Assembly (NCBI GenBank): GCA_003427395.1
Contig: BFEA01000047.1
Coordinates: 1,790,520-1,824,450 of the forward strand
Length of the DNA stretch: 33,931 bases
Reading direction: 5' to 3'
Source of the DNA: Chara braunii
Lineage: Eukaryota; Streptophyta; Charophyceae; Charales; Characeae
A model generated the notes under the pieces. That model searched no databases, was not told the origin of the DNA, and was given only the letters and a program-made list of their open reading frames with translations. Below, one piece after another: positions 17,400-27,403 of this stretch; position 1 is the first letter of the stretch; every line of letters starts with the position of its first letter. Both the position numbers and the translations under genes were made by a program.

Positions 17400-17660
17400 A
17401 AGGCTTTGGGCGGAGGATTTTGGACCATGCCCGCGCCGCTTCGGTGAGCGCTACGCTGCACCATTCCCCATTCCCCGTGACCTCGACCGTCGGGGTACCG
17501 TGCTTGGAATCCCCCAAGCATGCAATCTCGGAATCTGGCTCGCACACGAAGCAATCAGGAGGTAGTGAGGGAGGGGCGAGACCGCGTGACACCACATCAC
17601 GCGAATCCAGGCCTTCCCCGGGCGTGGGGACCCCAAGTCAGGCAAAGGAGGAGTCTCAGG
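17400..17660 (+). promoter_or_regulatory. LINE-B 5' region, shared with LINE-C
   Basis: Two blocks recur in LINE-C at 26945-27150: GCGCCG...GTGAGCGCT (17430-17452) and CGTGACACCACATCACGC with CCCCGGGCGTGG (17583-17630). Their order and spacing are kept, and both copies are CpG-rich. Position upstream of ORF1 in two diverged elements suggests a conserved internal promoter. No TATA box is evident. Confidence 0.45.
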
Positions 17661-17960
17661 AGGAGATTGTCGATAAGCCATCGCTCCGGTGCATCATCTC
17701 CCAGCGAAGATACAGACCGCAATGCCCAGCCAAAATCCACGAGTCTTTGAAGGAGAACAAGGTGGTCTGAGCTTACCTTGTTGTCATTCGGCGGAACGAG
17801 GACATCGCACACCAGGGTCTGTAGCAGCAAGCACTCCGAATCTGGTCGGGAGACAAACTCAAGTTCAGGCAGTTACCTCGTTCAAATCTTATTTGTCCCT
17901 TCCCGATTCCTTGGCTGGAATACTCACCCAACGCAATCTCTCTACTGAAGTTTCTAACTT
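17661..17960. other. LINE-B 5' leader, no recognised feature
   Basis: Non-repetitive sequence between the shared 5' block and the C-rich tract. I see no element or gene in it. Confidence 0.35.
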
Positions 17961-17964
17961 TCAT

Positions 17965-19130
17965 TCACATCCCTACCCAGGCCCCTTCTCATCCCGATCC
18001 GGGTCCTCAACCAGTTCCCTTTTCCTTCCTGGTTCTGTTCCCAACCCGTACCCACTCTGATCCGGGCCTATCCCGACCCCGATCCCGTCAACACCCCACC
18101 CTGTTTCCATCCCGATCCCAGTCTACGTTCCGCTCTCATCCTGTTCCAGCGCAGAATCCATCCCGAGCAGGGTCCACCCCCGATCCCGCCCCTTCCCCCT
18201 ACCCCGTTCTTTCCTGATCTCGGGCCATCCGCACCCTAGTCCCCTTCTCATCCGATCTCGGTCCTCACCCACTTCCCTTCCCCATCCCTGTCCCGTCCTC
18301 ATCCCATCCTCACTCCGATCCGTGCCTATCCTGACCCCAAACCCGCTCTCGATCTGCCCCGTTCCCATCCTGAACCCGCTTCCCTCCCGTCCCCGCGCCG
18401 AACCCTTCCTGTGCCCGTCCCGTCTCAGATCCCGTCTCATCCCCTTGTCCCGCTCCTCCCGATCGAGTTCCAGCCCTACCCAACTCCCCTTCTCATCCTG
18501 TTCCCGGTCCCCATCTAGTCCCATCCCCATCCCTGTTCCGTTCCCATTCCGCTTCCGCCCCGATCTGTGCCCATCCCGACCCCGACCCCGTTCTCGCCCC
18601 CGCCTTGTTCCCACCCCGATCCCGATCTCTGACTCACTCCCTTTTTGTTCCCGTACCAGCCCAGTTAAGATCCCGCCTCATTCCCAGCCTGGACCCCGCA
18701 CTACATCCACTCTGATCCCACGCCACTTTAACTCCCGCCCCGCTCCCGCCCAGTTTTCTACCTCCTTCCTACTGCCTTCCCGCTCCCACCATTCTGATCT
18801 CTTCCCCACTTCCTCCTCGTTCCTGTTCGGAACTCATCCCACCCCTAGCCCGTTCTCATTCAGCTCCCAACCCACTTCTATCCCGTTCCCCCCACACCCC
18901 CATCCCGCTCCCAATCCGTCATTACCCGACTCCCTTCCTGAACCCACCTTGTTCCTACCCCTTTCTCATCTTGCCTCCCATCGTGATATCACCGAGTCAC
19001 TATCTCACTTCCACCTTGACCCTAGACTGTTATCATTGCGATCCCACCTCGTCCCAAGACCGCCCCCATCCGGCCGCCATCCCGATCCCACCTCGACCCT
19101 GACTAGTCCCGTGTCCACCTAGCCCCATCA
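17965..19130. repeat. Degenerate CCCGATCCC-type C-rich satellite tract
   Basis: About 1.15 kb of loosely repeated strings such as TCCCGATCCC, CCCGTTCCCATCC and TCCCACCTCG. Units are 6-12 bp and strongly diverged. The plus strand is C-rich and G-poor throughout, giving an extreme strand skew. Long open frames on either strand are products of this composition. It lies in the leader between the LINE-B 5' block and ORF1. LINE-C has purine-rich repeats of opposite skew in the same place. Confidence 0.8.
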
Positions 19131-19403
19131 CGGCACCAGACAGCACACAGCTCAACCAAGTCTTCTCCCCTTCAGAATCTCATGTTAATCCCACCTATCC
19201 CCTCTCAACCCGCCACTTACCCAGGCTGTTCCTAATTGGAATCCGACCCAAATCCAGTTTTAGTACTCCAGCCACACACCACATAAACATTCGCTACCTT
19301 GACCCCCCTTGTTAGTATCCATCCATCCACCGACCCCGTTCCAGGTCCCTCGGTTTAGACTGAACCAGGCACTCGATCGACTGAACAGTCGATAGCCGCA
19401 ACA
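19131..19403. other. LINE-B leader before ORF1, with an 18-bp palindromic hairpin
   Basis: ATCGACTG-AA-CAGTCGAT at 19376-19393 is a perfect 8-bp stem with a two-base loop, 10 bases before the ATG at 19404. Nothing else is recognised. Confidence 0.6.
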
Positions 19404-20380
19404 ATGGAAGGAATAAGAATGGAAACACAAAATTGGCTCGCGGAACAGACCAGTACATCACTCGTCAAAACCACCAAACTCATTGATCACGGGGGGAACA
19501 ACAAAGAAGAAGTGGCGATTTACCAATGTCCTAAAGAATTAACATCAAAACAAGAGGAGCTCCATAAAAAGCACGCTGTCCTTTTCCCCTTTTCCAAAAA
19601 GAGTCAAGAGTTGGAAAGACAAGCCAAATTGAAATGGATTTGGGAAAAGCTGAAGAATCAGGAACCAGAGCAGGGTCAAGAACCCCCAGGGTATCCTTTC
19701 ACCCAAGATCAAGGAATGTCATCATGGTTCTGTGTATGGAGGAGTCACTCGCCACGTTCCTGAATCAAATGTTTCACATGCAACTCGTCGGTCATCACGG
19801 TGCACCCATGGAAGCAAGCAATGAACTATCAACAAACGCCCTTCAGATACAGGCAGGAATTGATTAAAAAAACACTTTTGGATTCAATTCGACAACGTAC
19901 CTGAGGGAATGCACGGCAGTGTAAAAGAGAGAGTGAGAATGGAATCTGGGCACTTCAAGGAAGCACACTGGATTGTCTCGACCTCAAACTATCTCACTCC
20001 GCAGCACAACCAGATGACAGTGGTATTGGAAACGGGGAACAGCCCGTTACCTTTCATCCCGGATGAAAGGTTCTTCTCGCAAGAAAACAAAGTCATCCAG
20101 ATAACAATCTCCAACAAAACCAATCCCCTATGCTTGAACGGACGTTAATTGCCCGAAGACAAAAGAAAATGCAAAACCAAAGCCGCTTGAAACAACCAAC
20201 TTACAAGAGGTAGCAGGCAAAAAGGGATACTGGTACGTTCTCGGCGCCCAGTATGGAGGTTGGGTGTTCAACGATAATCTAGACACACCAGACTGGGTCT
20301 GGATTATCAAGGGAGAGCCGACCCCCAAACCTGAGGTCTACCCTCCGTATGACAGCAGATGGCAAAAGCTGAAAACATAA
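19404..20380 (+). pseudogene. LINE-B ORF1, N-terminal gag-like part, frameshifted
   Basis: The ATG at 19404 is chosen because LINE-C ORF1 homology starts soon after: ELHKKHAVLFPFSKKSQEL against ELYEKHAVIFNFPGRSREL. Homology then moves through at least three frames (VVITVHPWKQ near 19785; FWIQFDNVPEG near 19877; 19909-20148; GAQYGGWVFNDNLD near 20246, then PEVYPPYDSRW). The CCHC knuckle seen in LINE-C is reduced to NPLCLNGR followed by a stop, so it is lost. The segment GxxYxxxAQYxGWxFxDNL...YPPYDSRW is strongly conserved between B and C and has no name that I know. Confidence 0.75.
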
Positions 20381-20793
20381 AAGAATCTCCCAAATGTTTC
20401 ACCAGAGATCAGGTAATAGACATTGAGTCGTTGAAGCAAGAAATTTGGAAAAGGGATTTATGTGCAGACCTGCAAGCGGTCCAGGAAACAACAGAAAAGA
20501 AATGGGTGGAGGAGGTAAAACGGAGACAAGAGGAGGAAAAGAGAAAGGAGGAGCAGCCTAAACAAAGAACTTACTCCAGAAGAACACAAAAGGGGCAAGG
20601 CAAATCTAATCAGGGACAGGACTTGGGAGCAGAAAAGCCAGATGAGAACATGGAAGGGACAACAAAAGGCATAGCGAATGAGGAGGGAGAAGGAACCCAA
20701 AATCCGAATGTGGGGGAAAAGAGGAAGCACATCGAAGGACTGTACGACAGGGAGGCAACAGAAGAGGAACAAGAATGGGGGGAATTCAACTGA
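20359..20793 (+). pseudogene. LINE-B ORF1, charged middle part
   Basis: A 144-codon frame rich in E, K, Q and R (KKWVEEVKRRQEEEKRKEEQ), consistent with a coiled coil or a disordered linker. The matching part of LINE-C (29341-29787) has similar composition (REDEQTEGSQ) but little alignable sequence. It ends in TGA and the next frame starts at 20855. Whether the intact element had one long ORF1 or two adjoining ORFs cannot be decided from this copy. Confidence 0.6.
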
Positions 20794-20854
20794 CACGAGG
20801 AAAGTGAACTCCTCAAACTCATCCAGGTCTACGAAAAGTTAAGACAATTTTGAC

Positions 20855-21823
20855 TTGCAGCTAATTCTGCACAGAGAAGAACAGAAAAACAGGCAGAAAG
20901 ATGTAGTCACAAACCCATCCCAACTGATTCCCCTTTCAAAAAATCCCTTTGCACCGCTGGAGAGGGAGGATGAACTCGCGGCCTTCTACGCGGCGAAGTA
21001 CTGGGCAGCCAAGGAAGACCAGAACATGGAAATAGATGGGGGTAATGTAGTTGTTGAGAAGGAAAAATCACAGGAGAAGAGGAAAAAATTACCAAAGTAC
21101 AAGTCAGCCTATCCCCAAAACGATCAGGAGAAACAAAAGGATCAGGAAGCTCAGGGCAAAGAACCTGCAACTTTAACACAACTGGGCATCCAGGCACAGG
21201 CTTTGTACGCACAATGCAGCAGATTGGAAGATCTGAATAGAGAAATGGAGCTTCGCACAGTAGCAGTGCACGATCTGCGGTACAAGTCGCATAAAAAGTT
21301 CTGGGAAAGGGCAAAAAAAGAAGCAAGTACGCTCTTGCCGTCAAGAGCAGTAATTCCCATACAGTTGGACCTGATGACAGAAAAGTGGAACGTGGCGGTG
21401 CGGAAGGATCTTTCAATCACCACGTGGCAACTGGGGCAAAAGAGGGAGGATGTTCTGAAGAGGATCAGCAAGGGGAAGGGGCCAAATTTTTTTGGGCTTG
21501 CAGGGGAAGTAACAGGGGAGGGAGAGCCAAGGCAGATGGAAGCCACAGAGGATTCAGGCAGAGACCTGATGCGCTATGATGCAAGACCGTTGTTAGTCTG
21601 TCTCGATCAGGAAACTGAACTGCCCGAGGACATGGAATGGAGACCTTGGTGGTGGGGGGCGGCCTTACCGATCACAACATTGGGCTACGAAACAGCCATG
21701 ACTCACAATGCAGCGGTGTTAGCCACATTGGCGAAGTCAGGGGTTCTTTTGCACGAGGAGAAGGAATTACTTTCTCTCCTCGTTCCACGGGATGAGGTAA
21801 CAGAGAGCAGCTCTTCCACCTAA
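20855..21823 (+). CDS. LINE-B ORF1, C-terminal conserved part (open, 322 codons)
   Basis: The longest intact frame of this ORF1 region. In order: EREDELAAFYAAKYWA near residue 36, a lysine/glutamate-rich linker, a coiled-coil-like part (QCSRLEDLNREMELRTVAVH), FWERAKKEASTLLPSRAVI near residues 150-168, and EDMEWRPWWWGAALP near 255-270. All blocks recur in LINE-A (7246-7989) and, decayed, in LINE-C (30187-30984). A nucleic-acid-binding or multimerisation role would suit an ORF1 protein, but I recognise no named fold. It ends 45 bp before the first ORF2 Met in the same frame. The true start may lie upstream of 20855. Confidence 0.7.
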   Translation: MQLILHREEQKNRQKDVVTNPSQLIPLSKNPFAPLEREDELAAFYAAKYWAAKEDQNMEIDGGNVVVEKEKSQEKRKKLPKYKSAYPQNDQEKQKDQEAQGKEPATLTQLGIQAQALYAQCSRLEDLNREMELRTVAVHDLRYKSHKKFWERAKKEASTLLPSRAVIPIQLDLMTEKWNVAVRKDLSITTWQLGQKREDVLKRISKGKGPNFFGLAGEVTGEGEPRQMEATEDSGRDLMRYDARPLLVCLDQETELPEDMEWRPWWWGAALPITTLGYETAMTHNAAVLATLAKSGVLLHEEKELLSLLVPRDEVTESSSST

Positions 21824-21868
21824 ATATTAGACCGCTAAGATCAACAAGAGAACAATTGGCAATGAACA

Positions 21869-22700
21869 ATGAAAGCACCAAGGGGGGATCTGGTGATTCA
21901 ATCCTGCAATGTGAGGGGATTAGCAACAATCCTGTCAAATCCAGAAAAGTGGCATTGTCTATTAAACGTGACAGGGTGGAATGGTCCCAACCCCCCAGAC
22001 GTGTTGCTCATCCAAGAAACCCACCTAACCAACTCACCCTCACATAGAGAAGCCGAGATGGAAATCATAAGAAGAGTAAAAAATTGTGCAATAAAAGTAT
22101 ATGTGAACAGCCCTTCACCATCCTCAGCAAGTGTTATCTCGATAGTTCACAACAATGCAGTGGAAGCCCAACTATTGCAGATTAATTTGACAACAACGGA
22201 TGTTATAGGAGGGAGATGGAATAAATTGGAGTTTAAGCTCAGAGGAGAAGACTGCACAATAGTTAACGTTTACGCCCCCAACTCATCAGTAGAGAGATCA
22301 ACATTCTTTGAGGAAATCGAGAACCTCATCCATCCTCAAAGGCACACAATACTGGCAGGAGACTGGAATACAATACAGAACCCTCAATTAGATAGAAATT
22401 TCATGGGCGAAAGAAATCCCACAAGATCCGGCCGTAGCGAGACTAGCTCAGATATCAACGGAATATAATCTCAAAGACCCATATAGGATTCTCAACCCCG
22501 AAAAAAAAGACCACCTGTATTACGAAAGCAATTCAGGGAAGCACCTCATTCTCCAGAATAGACTTTTTTCTCATCTCAGAATCGCTAGAAGGAGCAGTTT
22601 TGGATAGCACAATAGGAAGGCTACCACACTACGTTGGTTTCGATCATAATCCAATTATTTTGAATGTGACTCTTTCAATAAACAATTCCCCAGGGAAGAG
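21869..22700 (+). pseudogene. LINE-B ORF2, APE-type endonuclease domain
   Basis: Motifs in order: SCNVRGL (catalytic N region), LLIQETHLT (catalytic E), VNVYAPN, ILAGDWN (catalytic D and N), SRIDFFLISESLEGA and VGFDHNPI (terminal DH). This is the nick-making domain of L1-type LINEs. The first frame (21869-22468) runs to GERNPT and is then shifted; the correct sequence continues in another frame through EYNLKDPYRILNPEKK, next to an A-run at 22501-22508, and again from SRIDFF in the frame of 22600. All catalytic residues are present, so inactivation comes from the shifts, not from site loss. Confidence 0.85.
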
Positions 22701-24968
22701 TTTCTTTAAGTTGAACACCTCACTTCTCAACCTGCACTCGTTTAAACAGGAGTTTAAAACCAAGTGGGAGGAGCTAGCAAAGAACTTCGAGGAAGGGGAT
22801 ATTTTAAAGGACCTCCCACCAGCTATCCGTAAGGTAAGTGATTGGGCAGGCCTATTCTCAAGAAGAGAGTCCAAAAAAAGAAAAGCAAGGCAGGAAACAC
22901 TCGAGGCCATGGAAGAGATCACAAAATTTAACCTAATAGCCAATCTGGGAGTAACCCTTTATGAACAACTCTTAGAGGAGGCGAGAACCGAGTTGAAGCA
23001 ATGGGCGGAGTGGAGGAGGCAAGGACTAGCCATAAAGGCCAGAGTTAGGGATTGGGAAAGCAACGAGGCCATGGCGAAATTTTTCTTTCAAAGGATTAAG
23101 GCAAATAACAGGAATAGCATAATACTTGCCCTAAGAGACTCATTAGGCAACCTACAGACTACGCAGAAAGGAATACTAAAAGTTGCCTTAGATTTCTATC
23201 ACAATCTCTATACCTCCAAAACTTTTTGGAAAATCCTGGCAGTGTATGGAAAGCAAGGGAGAAATTTTTGAAGCATCTAGACAAAAGTCTCAAACAGGAA
23301 GCAATAGACTATCCGGAAAAGGAAATCACCAAGGATGAGCTCTTTGAAGCCCTCAAGAACATGCAACCAAATAAAACTCCTGGGAGGGACGGCCTACCGA
23401 AAGAATTCTAGCACGACAACTGACACCTACTTGGGCATACAATCACGACGTTCTTTAAGGAAGCCTTTGCAAAAGGTACTATAGGTGAAGAATTCAGCAC
23501 AAGAGTAGTTACTCTACTATATAAGAAAGGGGAGCGAGAAGACATAAGAAATTACAGGCCCATAACCTTACTTTCAACAGTGTACAAAATTCTAGCGAAA
23601 ACCCTAGCTAACAGGATAAGGAATGTCGCGGACAAATGATTTCATTTAGACCAAACGGGTTTTATACCAGGAAGATATATTATGGATAACGTAGTCAGTT
23701 TAAATGAAGCCGTCAAAGTCATAAAGGATAAAAACGTACAAGCAACAATATTATTTTTCGACTTTGAAAAGGCTTATGACCAGGTCAATTGGGATTTCCT
23801 TCAACAGAGCATGGAAAAAATGGGAGTGGGGCCAAACTTTAGGAAATGGGTAAAGGTACTCTATGAGGATGCTTGAGGATCGGTTTAGGTCAACGGGCAC
23901 CTCTCAGAGAAATATAAAATGACCAGATCTGTAAGGCAAGGGGATCCACTAGCAGCGCCAATCTTTTTCTTTGTAATGCAGGCGATAGCAGTCTTCCTCC
24001 GCAAGGATCCTTCGATAGAAAGACTCACAGCTCAGCAGGATGGAAGACCAATTGACATTCCTGCGGTAATGCTGTTCGTTGACGATCTAACGGTGTTAAT
24101 AAGAGCATCCGATTCTTCCTTCCTCGCCCTCACAAAAGCTATGCAAGCATTCCAACTAGGATCAAAAATGAAAATTAATTGGATTAAGACAGTAGGCTGG
24201 TGGCTAGCCCCTTCAAATCCCCCGCAACAAACCCAAGTCACCCAAGGACTGCAATGGCTAGATGCACGTCAGCCGTTACGTTTTCTGGGGATTCAAGTAT
24301 CAGCAGAGGGCGCAAGCGAAGTCTCTGGAGACAGTGTTCTTGTCAAGATGACGAATAGACTAGCAGGGTCGCAAGCGTCTTACGTCTCCCTCATGGGAAG
24401 AGCTTTGGTATTGAATACATCAATCCTGTCCATGGGATGGTACGTGGCTTCCCTTGGGAATCCATCAACAAGTTTCTTCACAAGGCTCAAGAAAAAGATA
24501 GAATCTTATCTCTGGACCGGGAAAGCGGATAAAGAACGTTACATTTCCAAAGTAGCATGGACATACATTACCAAACCCAAGGCACTAGGGGGACTAGGAA
24601 TTCTGAACCCTAAAGCACAATTCCAAGCGCTACAAATAAAGTGGATAATTAAGCTCCTGTTCAACAAGGAGCTACCATGGCACAATATGGCCCTCCATCA
24701 AATTCGCAACCTGGTCCCTTTCAGGGTAGACCCATCAATAGAAGGATATCATTGGATTCTAAACCCGGCATGGGCTCCCAGACGGAAAGAAAAAAGTGGA
24801 CAGACAGAAACGAAAGACCCGCCGAGTGAGCACTGGATCACCCTAATAACACATTGGAGGGGGTGCTTTCCTCATAAGGTAAGAACACCGCAGATCAGGG
24901 AAGAAGTGTTGAGACAGCCCCTGTTCGGGAACCCCCTTCTAACGGATTTTAATAACAGGCCGTGGTAG
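22701..24968 (+). pseudogene. LINE-B ORF2, linker and reverse transcriptase
   Basis: A helical linker (ARQETLEAMEEITKFNL, ESNEAMAKFFFQRIKANN) leads into the RT: TPGRDGLPKEF, VVTLLYKKG, IRNYRPITLLS, LDQTGFIPGRY, motif A ILFFDFEKAYDQVNWDFL (about 23748-23800), motif B RSVRQGDPLAAPIFFF, and motif C FVDD (24075-24086). The thumb follows with LRFLGIQVSAEG and KKKIESYLWTG. FVDD fits the [FY]xDD consensus, so the catalytic core is complete. It is broken by TAG at 23409-23411, TGA at 23637-23639, TGA at 23874-23876, TAG at 23886-23888 and a frameshift near 23220. From 23919 to 24968 it is open for 349 codons. Confidence 0.9.
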
Positions 24969-26273
24969 TTGAACTCCAAAGGAAGGAGATGGAGAAAATG
25001 GATGTGCAACGAAGTTTGGAAACCGGACCATTTATGGATCTCGGGAGAAAATAGATGGATCACATCGCAGGAACTTAGAGCCAGACTTAAGGGGGTACAC
25101 AAATTGAAGGAACAACTGGAATCCATATTAGAAAGCGTCCCCCTGAAATGGGAACTATTACTAAAATCCAAAAGCAAATGGTTGGGGACTGAGCAACAAA
25201 AAAACAATCAGCCCTTCCGACCTAGGGGTTCAATCTGGTCAAGATGTTGGACGCAGAAGAAAGCAAGGCGGAGTTTGTTTCTTTTGAACTAACAAATATG
25301 CCCAAAACCTGGACTAAACCAGGCAAAATAATCGAACAAAGGACAACAATCAAATTCAAAAATCTCAACGAGGTCAGAACACGTTCACCCAAGCTTGGCC
25401 GCAAAGGGTCCCTAACCAATGATCAAAGACAGAAGATAACTTGGATCTATAGGCCGGAGCGGGACATAAAAGATCTGGAAGTAGACCCAGCTGAATGGGG
25501 ATGGCTGATCCCTAGCAACAGCAGGGGAGCGAGAAAACTCATAGCGGTCTACAACTATGAAGTCAAAGCGGGCTATAGACTAATAAACCAAACGAAAGAC
25601 CCTCAACCAGTTATATCAGAGAGATGGAAAAAGGATCTGGGTGAAAACGCAGAATGGGCAGGCAAAATCCCATGGAACCAATATGTCAATATAAGACCAA
25701 CAAGAATTAGAAGTCTACAATGGCAGATTATATACTGGGCGGTCCCAGTCAACCAATGGCTGGGAAGAAGAAAGAAGCAAGAAGATCCCCAACAGCAAGA
25801 CGTCAATTGTGCAATGGGGAGGTCGAAGAGACACTAACACATTGCTTGATACACTGCCAAAGGGCTCAGGAACTTCGGGACAGAACCAGAGAGTTATGGG
25901 CAAAGTTAACAGACTAGGCATACCCCTCAAACACGATTTATTTACTGTCAGGAAGGAAAGAAGAGGAGGATCTCGAAGAAGAGGACGCGGTTTTGGCTGA
26001 CCTATTGAGAAGGGCAACCCTATGGGTAATCCGGAAAGCGAGGTGCAAAGGCACCTTAGCGGGTCAAAACACCAGTATGGAAGAAAAGTGGTCCGAAATC
26101 AAGGACATAGCACACACGGAAATTAGAACCCAATGGAATAGAGAACAAAAAGCACAACAGAAAATTATCCAACCTGAGAAGCGAGAAGTGAGCCAGCAGA
26201 ATTTTGAAAGAACCTCGCTAGGGGAAAATAAATTCGCAAAAATAGAGAAGGGCAAAAGAGTAAAATGCTATTA
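24969..26273 (+). pseudogene. LINE-B ORF2, C-terminal region with zf-RVT-type motif
   Basis: The TAG at 24966-24968 lies in the frame that continues to 25292; the frame of 25244-25837 then takes over (YRPERDIKDLEVDPAEWGW, YEVKAGYRL, IRSLQWQIIYWAVPVNQWLG). The cysteine/histidine part in the frame of 25720-25917 reads RQLCNGEVEETLTHCLIHC; LINE-A has CKMC...HCLIEC, so the first cysteine has become arginine here. The last piece (25993-26273) matches LINE-A's end (LLRRATLWVIRKARCKGTL). Confidence 0.75.
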
Positions 26274-26354
26274 AAAAACTGGGACTAAAACAATGAGTGA
26301 AACGTTAAAAAAGAAGAAAAAAAAAAAGAAAAAAAAAGAAGAAAAAAAAAATCA
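26274..26354 (+). other. LINE-B 3' end and A-rich tail
   Basis: The element ends in an A-rich run with scattered G (26307-26351), similar in style to the tails of element X and the 17.3-kb element. Confidence 0.6.
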
Positions 26355-26530
26355 AACAGAGATAAGAGCGTAGTGGAATAGAGAACTGAAAGCGCAACAT
26401 AAATCTTGCAACCAGAAAAGAGAGAAACGAGCCAGAGAAACTCCGAAAAAATCTGGCTCGGCCAGAATAGATTTGCAGAAATTGATAAGGGAATCATCCA
26501 CTTCAAGAACTGGGACTTACCTGCTGAATA
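26355..26530 (+). mobile_element. Second, diverged copy of the LINE-B 3' end
   Basis: TGGAATAGAGAACTGAAAGC from 26373 matches TGGAATAGAGAACAAAAAGC from 26131. The match continues through GAGCCAG, AGAATAGATTTGCAGAAATT and AACTGGGACTTA, about 150 bp in all. It is too diverged to be an assembly duplicate. It is probably a 5'-truncated relative sitting against the LINE-B tail. Confidence 0.7.
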
Positions 26531-26904
26531 AATAGTCTGTGAATAACGAAGGCGTTGCTCTCACACAATAGGGGGACATTTTCAAACACAGTCACAGCGC
26601 GCTAGAAAACCGCACGGTAACCAGAGTTCTGCAGGTAACCCCATGCACACGTCTAAGCCAAGACACCCACCCCCCCAGACCCTCTCCATCCTAATCACAT
26701 CTTCTTTCCTTCCCCTGTCATACCTCCACCAATTTCCCCCCTCGTCTAACAGCCCAGTACAGTTTCAGATGGCAGTGGAAGGCGCGCGCTCTTATTGGAA
26801 GAGGAAGAACAGGGGACTTCAGGAAGCCAAAAGCGAAAGGTATGGTTGTGGTCCATCTGGAAGGAAAGGTGCTGCAGAACTGCTGAAGACCGTGCACCCC
26901 CAAG
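26531..26904. other. Unassigned spacer between LINE-B and LINE-C
   Basis: No feature is recognised. GCAGGTAAC near 26632 is another donor-like string. Confidence 0.4.
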
Positions 26905-27170
26905 GGAGAGGGTATGCGAGGAGGGGAGCCTGGAGATTGCGCACTAGCGCCGTCCCGTGAGCGCTGGGCCGCTCCGCTTTGCCCTAGGCCAGCAGCTCCG
27001 CGACTTTTCACGCCTGCGGGAAGCCAGGCGAGAATTTGCCGCGCGCGAAGGGTCACGCGCTTTCATCCCAATTCGAATCGGACGAGAGGCAGAGAGGGAT
27101 GCGAGGGAGAAACTCGTGAAGCCACGTCACGCCACGCCCCCGGGCGTGGCCGACTCAATCTTGTATCGGG
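26905..27170 (+). promoter_or_regulatory. LINE-C 5' region, shared with LINE-B
   Basis: GCGCCGTCCCGTGAGCGCTG near 26947 and CGTGAAGCCACGTCACGCCA with CCCCGGGCGTGG near 27115-27148 correspond to the LINE-B blocks at 17430-17630. CpG-rich and upstream of ORF1 in both; probably the internal promoter. The block is followed by a GA-rich stretch (27190-27245). Confidence 0.45.
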
Positions 27171-27403
27171 ACAAACAATTACAAGCAAAGAAGAGAGGGA
27201 AAGAAAGAGAGGGAGAGGGAAGGAAAGAGAGGGAGAGGAAATTGAAAACAAGGACAAGGGGTGGATTAAGTGGGTTTGGTGAAACGCGAACTATCGAGGT
27301 CAAAGAAGAGGGAGAAGAGAGGAGAAGGGTAAAGGAAGAGAGAGAAGGTAGGCAGCAGTGAATGAAAGGGGAAAAGCTGGAGGTGAATGAAAGGGAAGAA
27401 GCT

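Larger units (their letters stand above)
17396..26345 (+). mobile_element. LINE-B: near-full-length L1-like retrotransposon, inactivated
   Basis: The order is 5' region (17400-17660), C-rich tract, ORF1 (19404-21823), 45-bp spacer, ORF2 with endonuclease, RT and zf-RVT part (21869-26273), and A-rich tail (26307-26351). All expected parts are present, but ORF1 has several frameshifts and ORF2 at least four stops and several frameshifts. The 5' boundary rests on similarity to the 5' region of LINE-C and on the preceding A tail of another element. No target-site duplication was identified. Confidence 0.8.

Noticed and set aside
15469-17407. AAAGGGGTACCTAAA (LINE-A 3' UTR) and AAAGGGATACCTAAA (after the 17.3-kb tail) as a target-site duplication
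   Set aside because: The first copy lies inside LINE-A before its tail, not at an insertion border, and the match is imperfect.
18322-19122. 266-codon Pro/Ser/Leu-rich frame and the Arg/Gly-rich frame opposite
   Set aside because: Both are products of the C-rich degenerate satellite; stop codons are rare because of composition.
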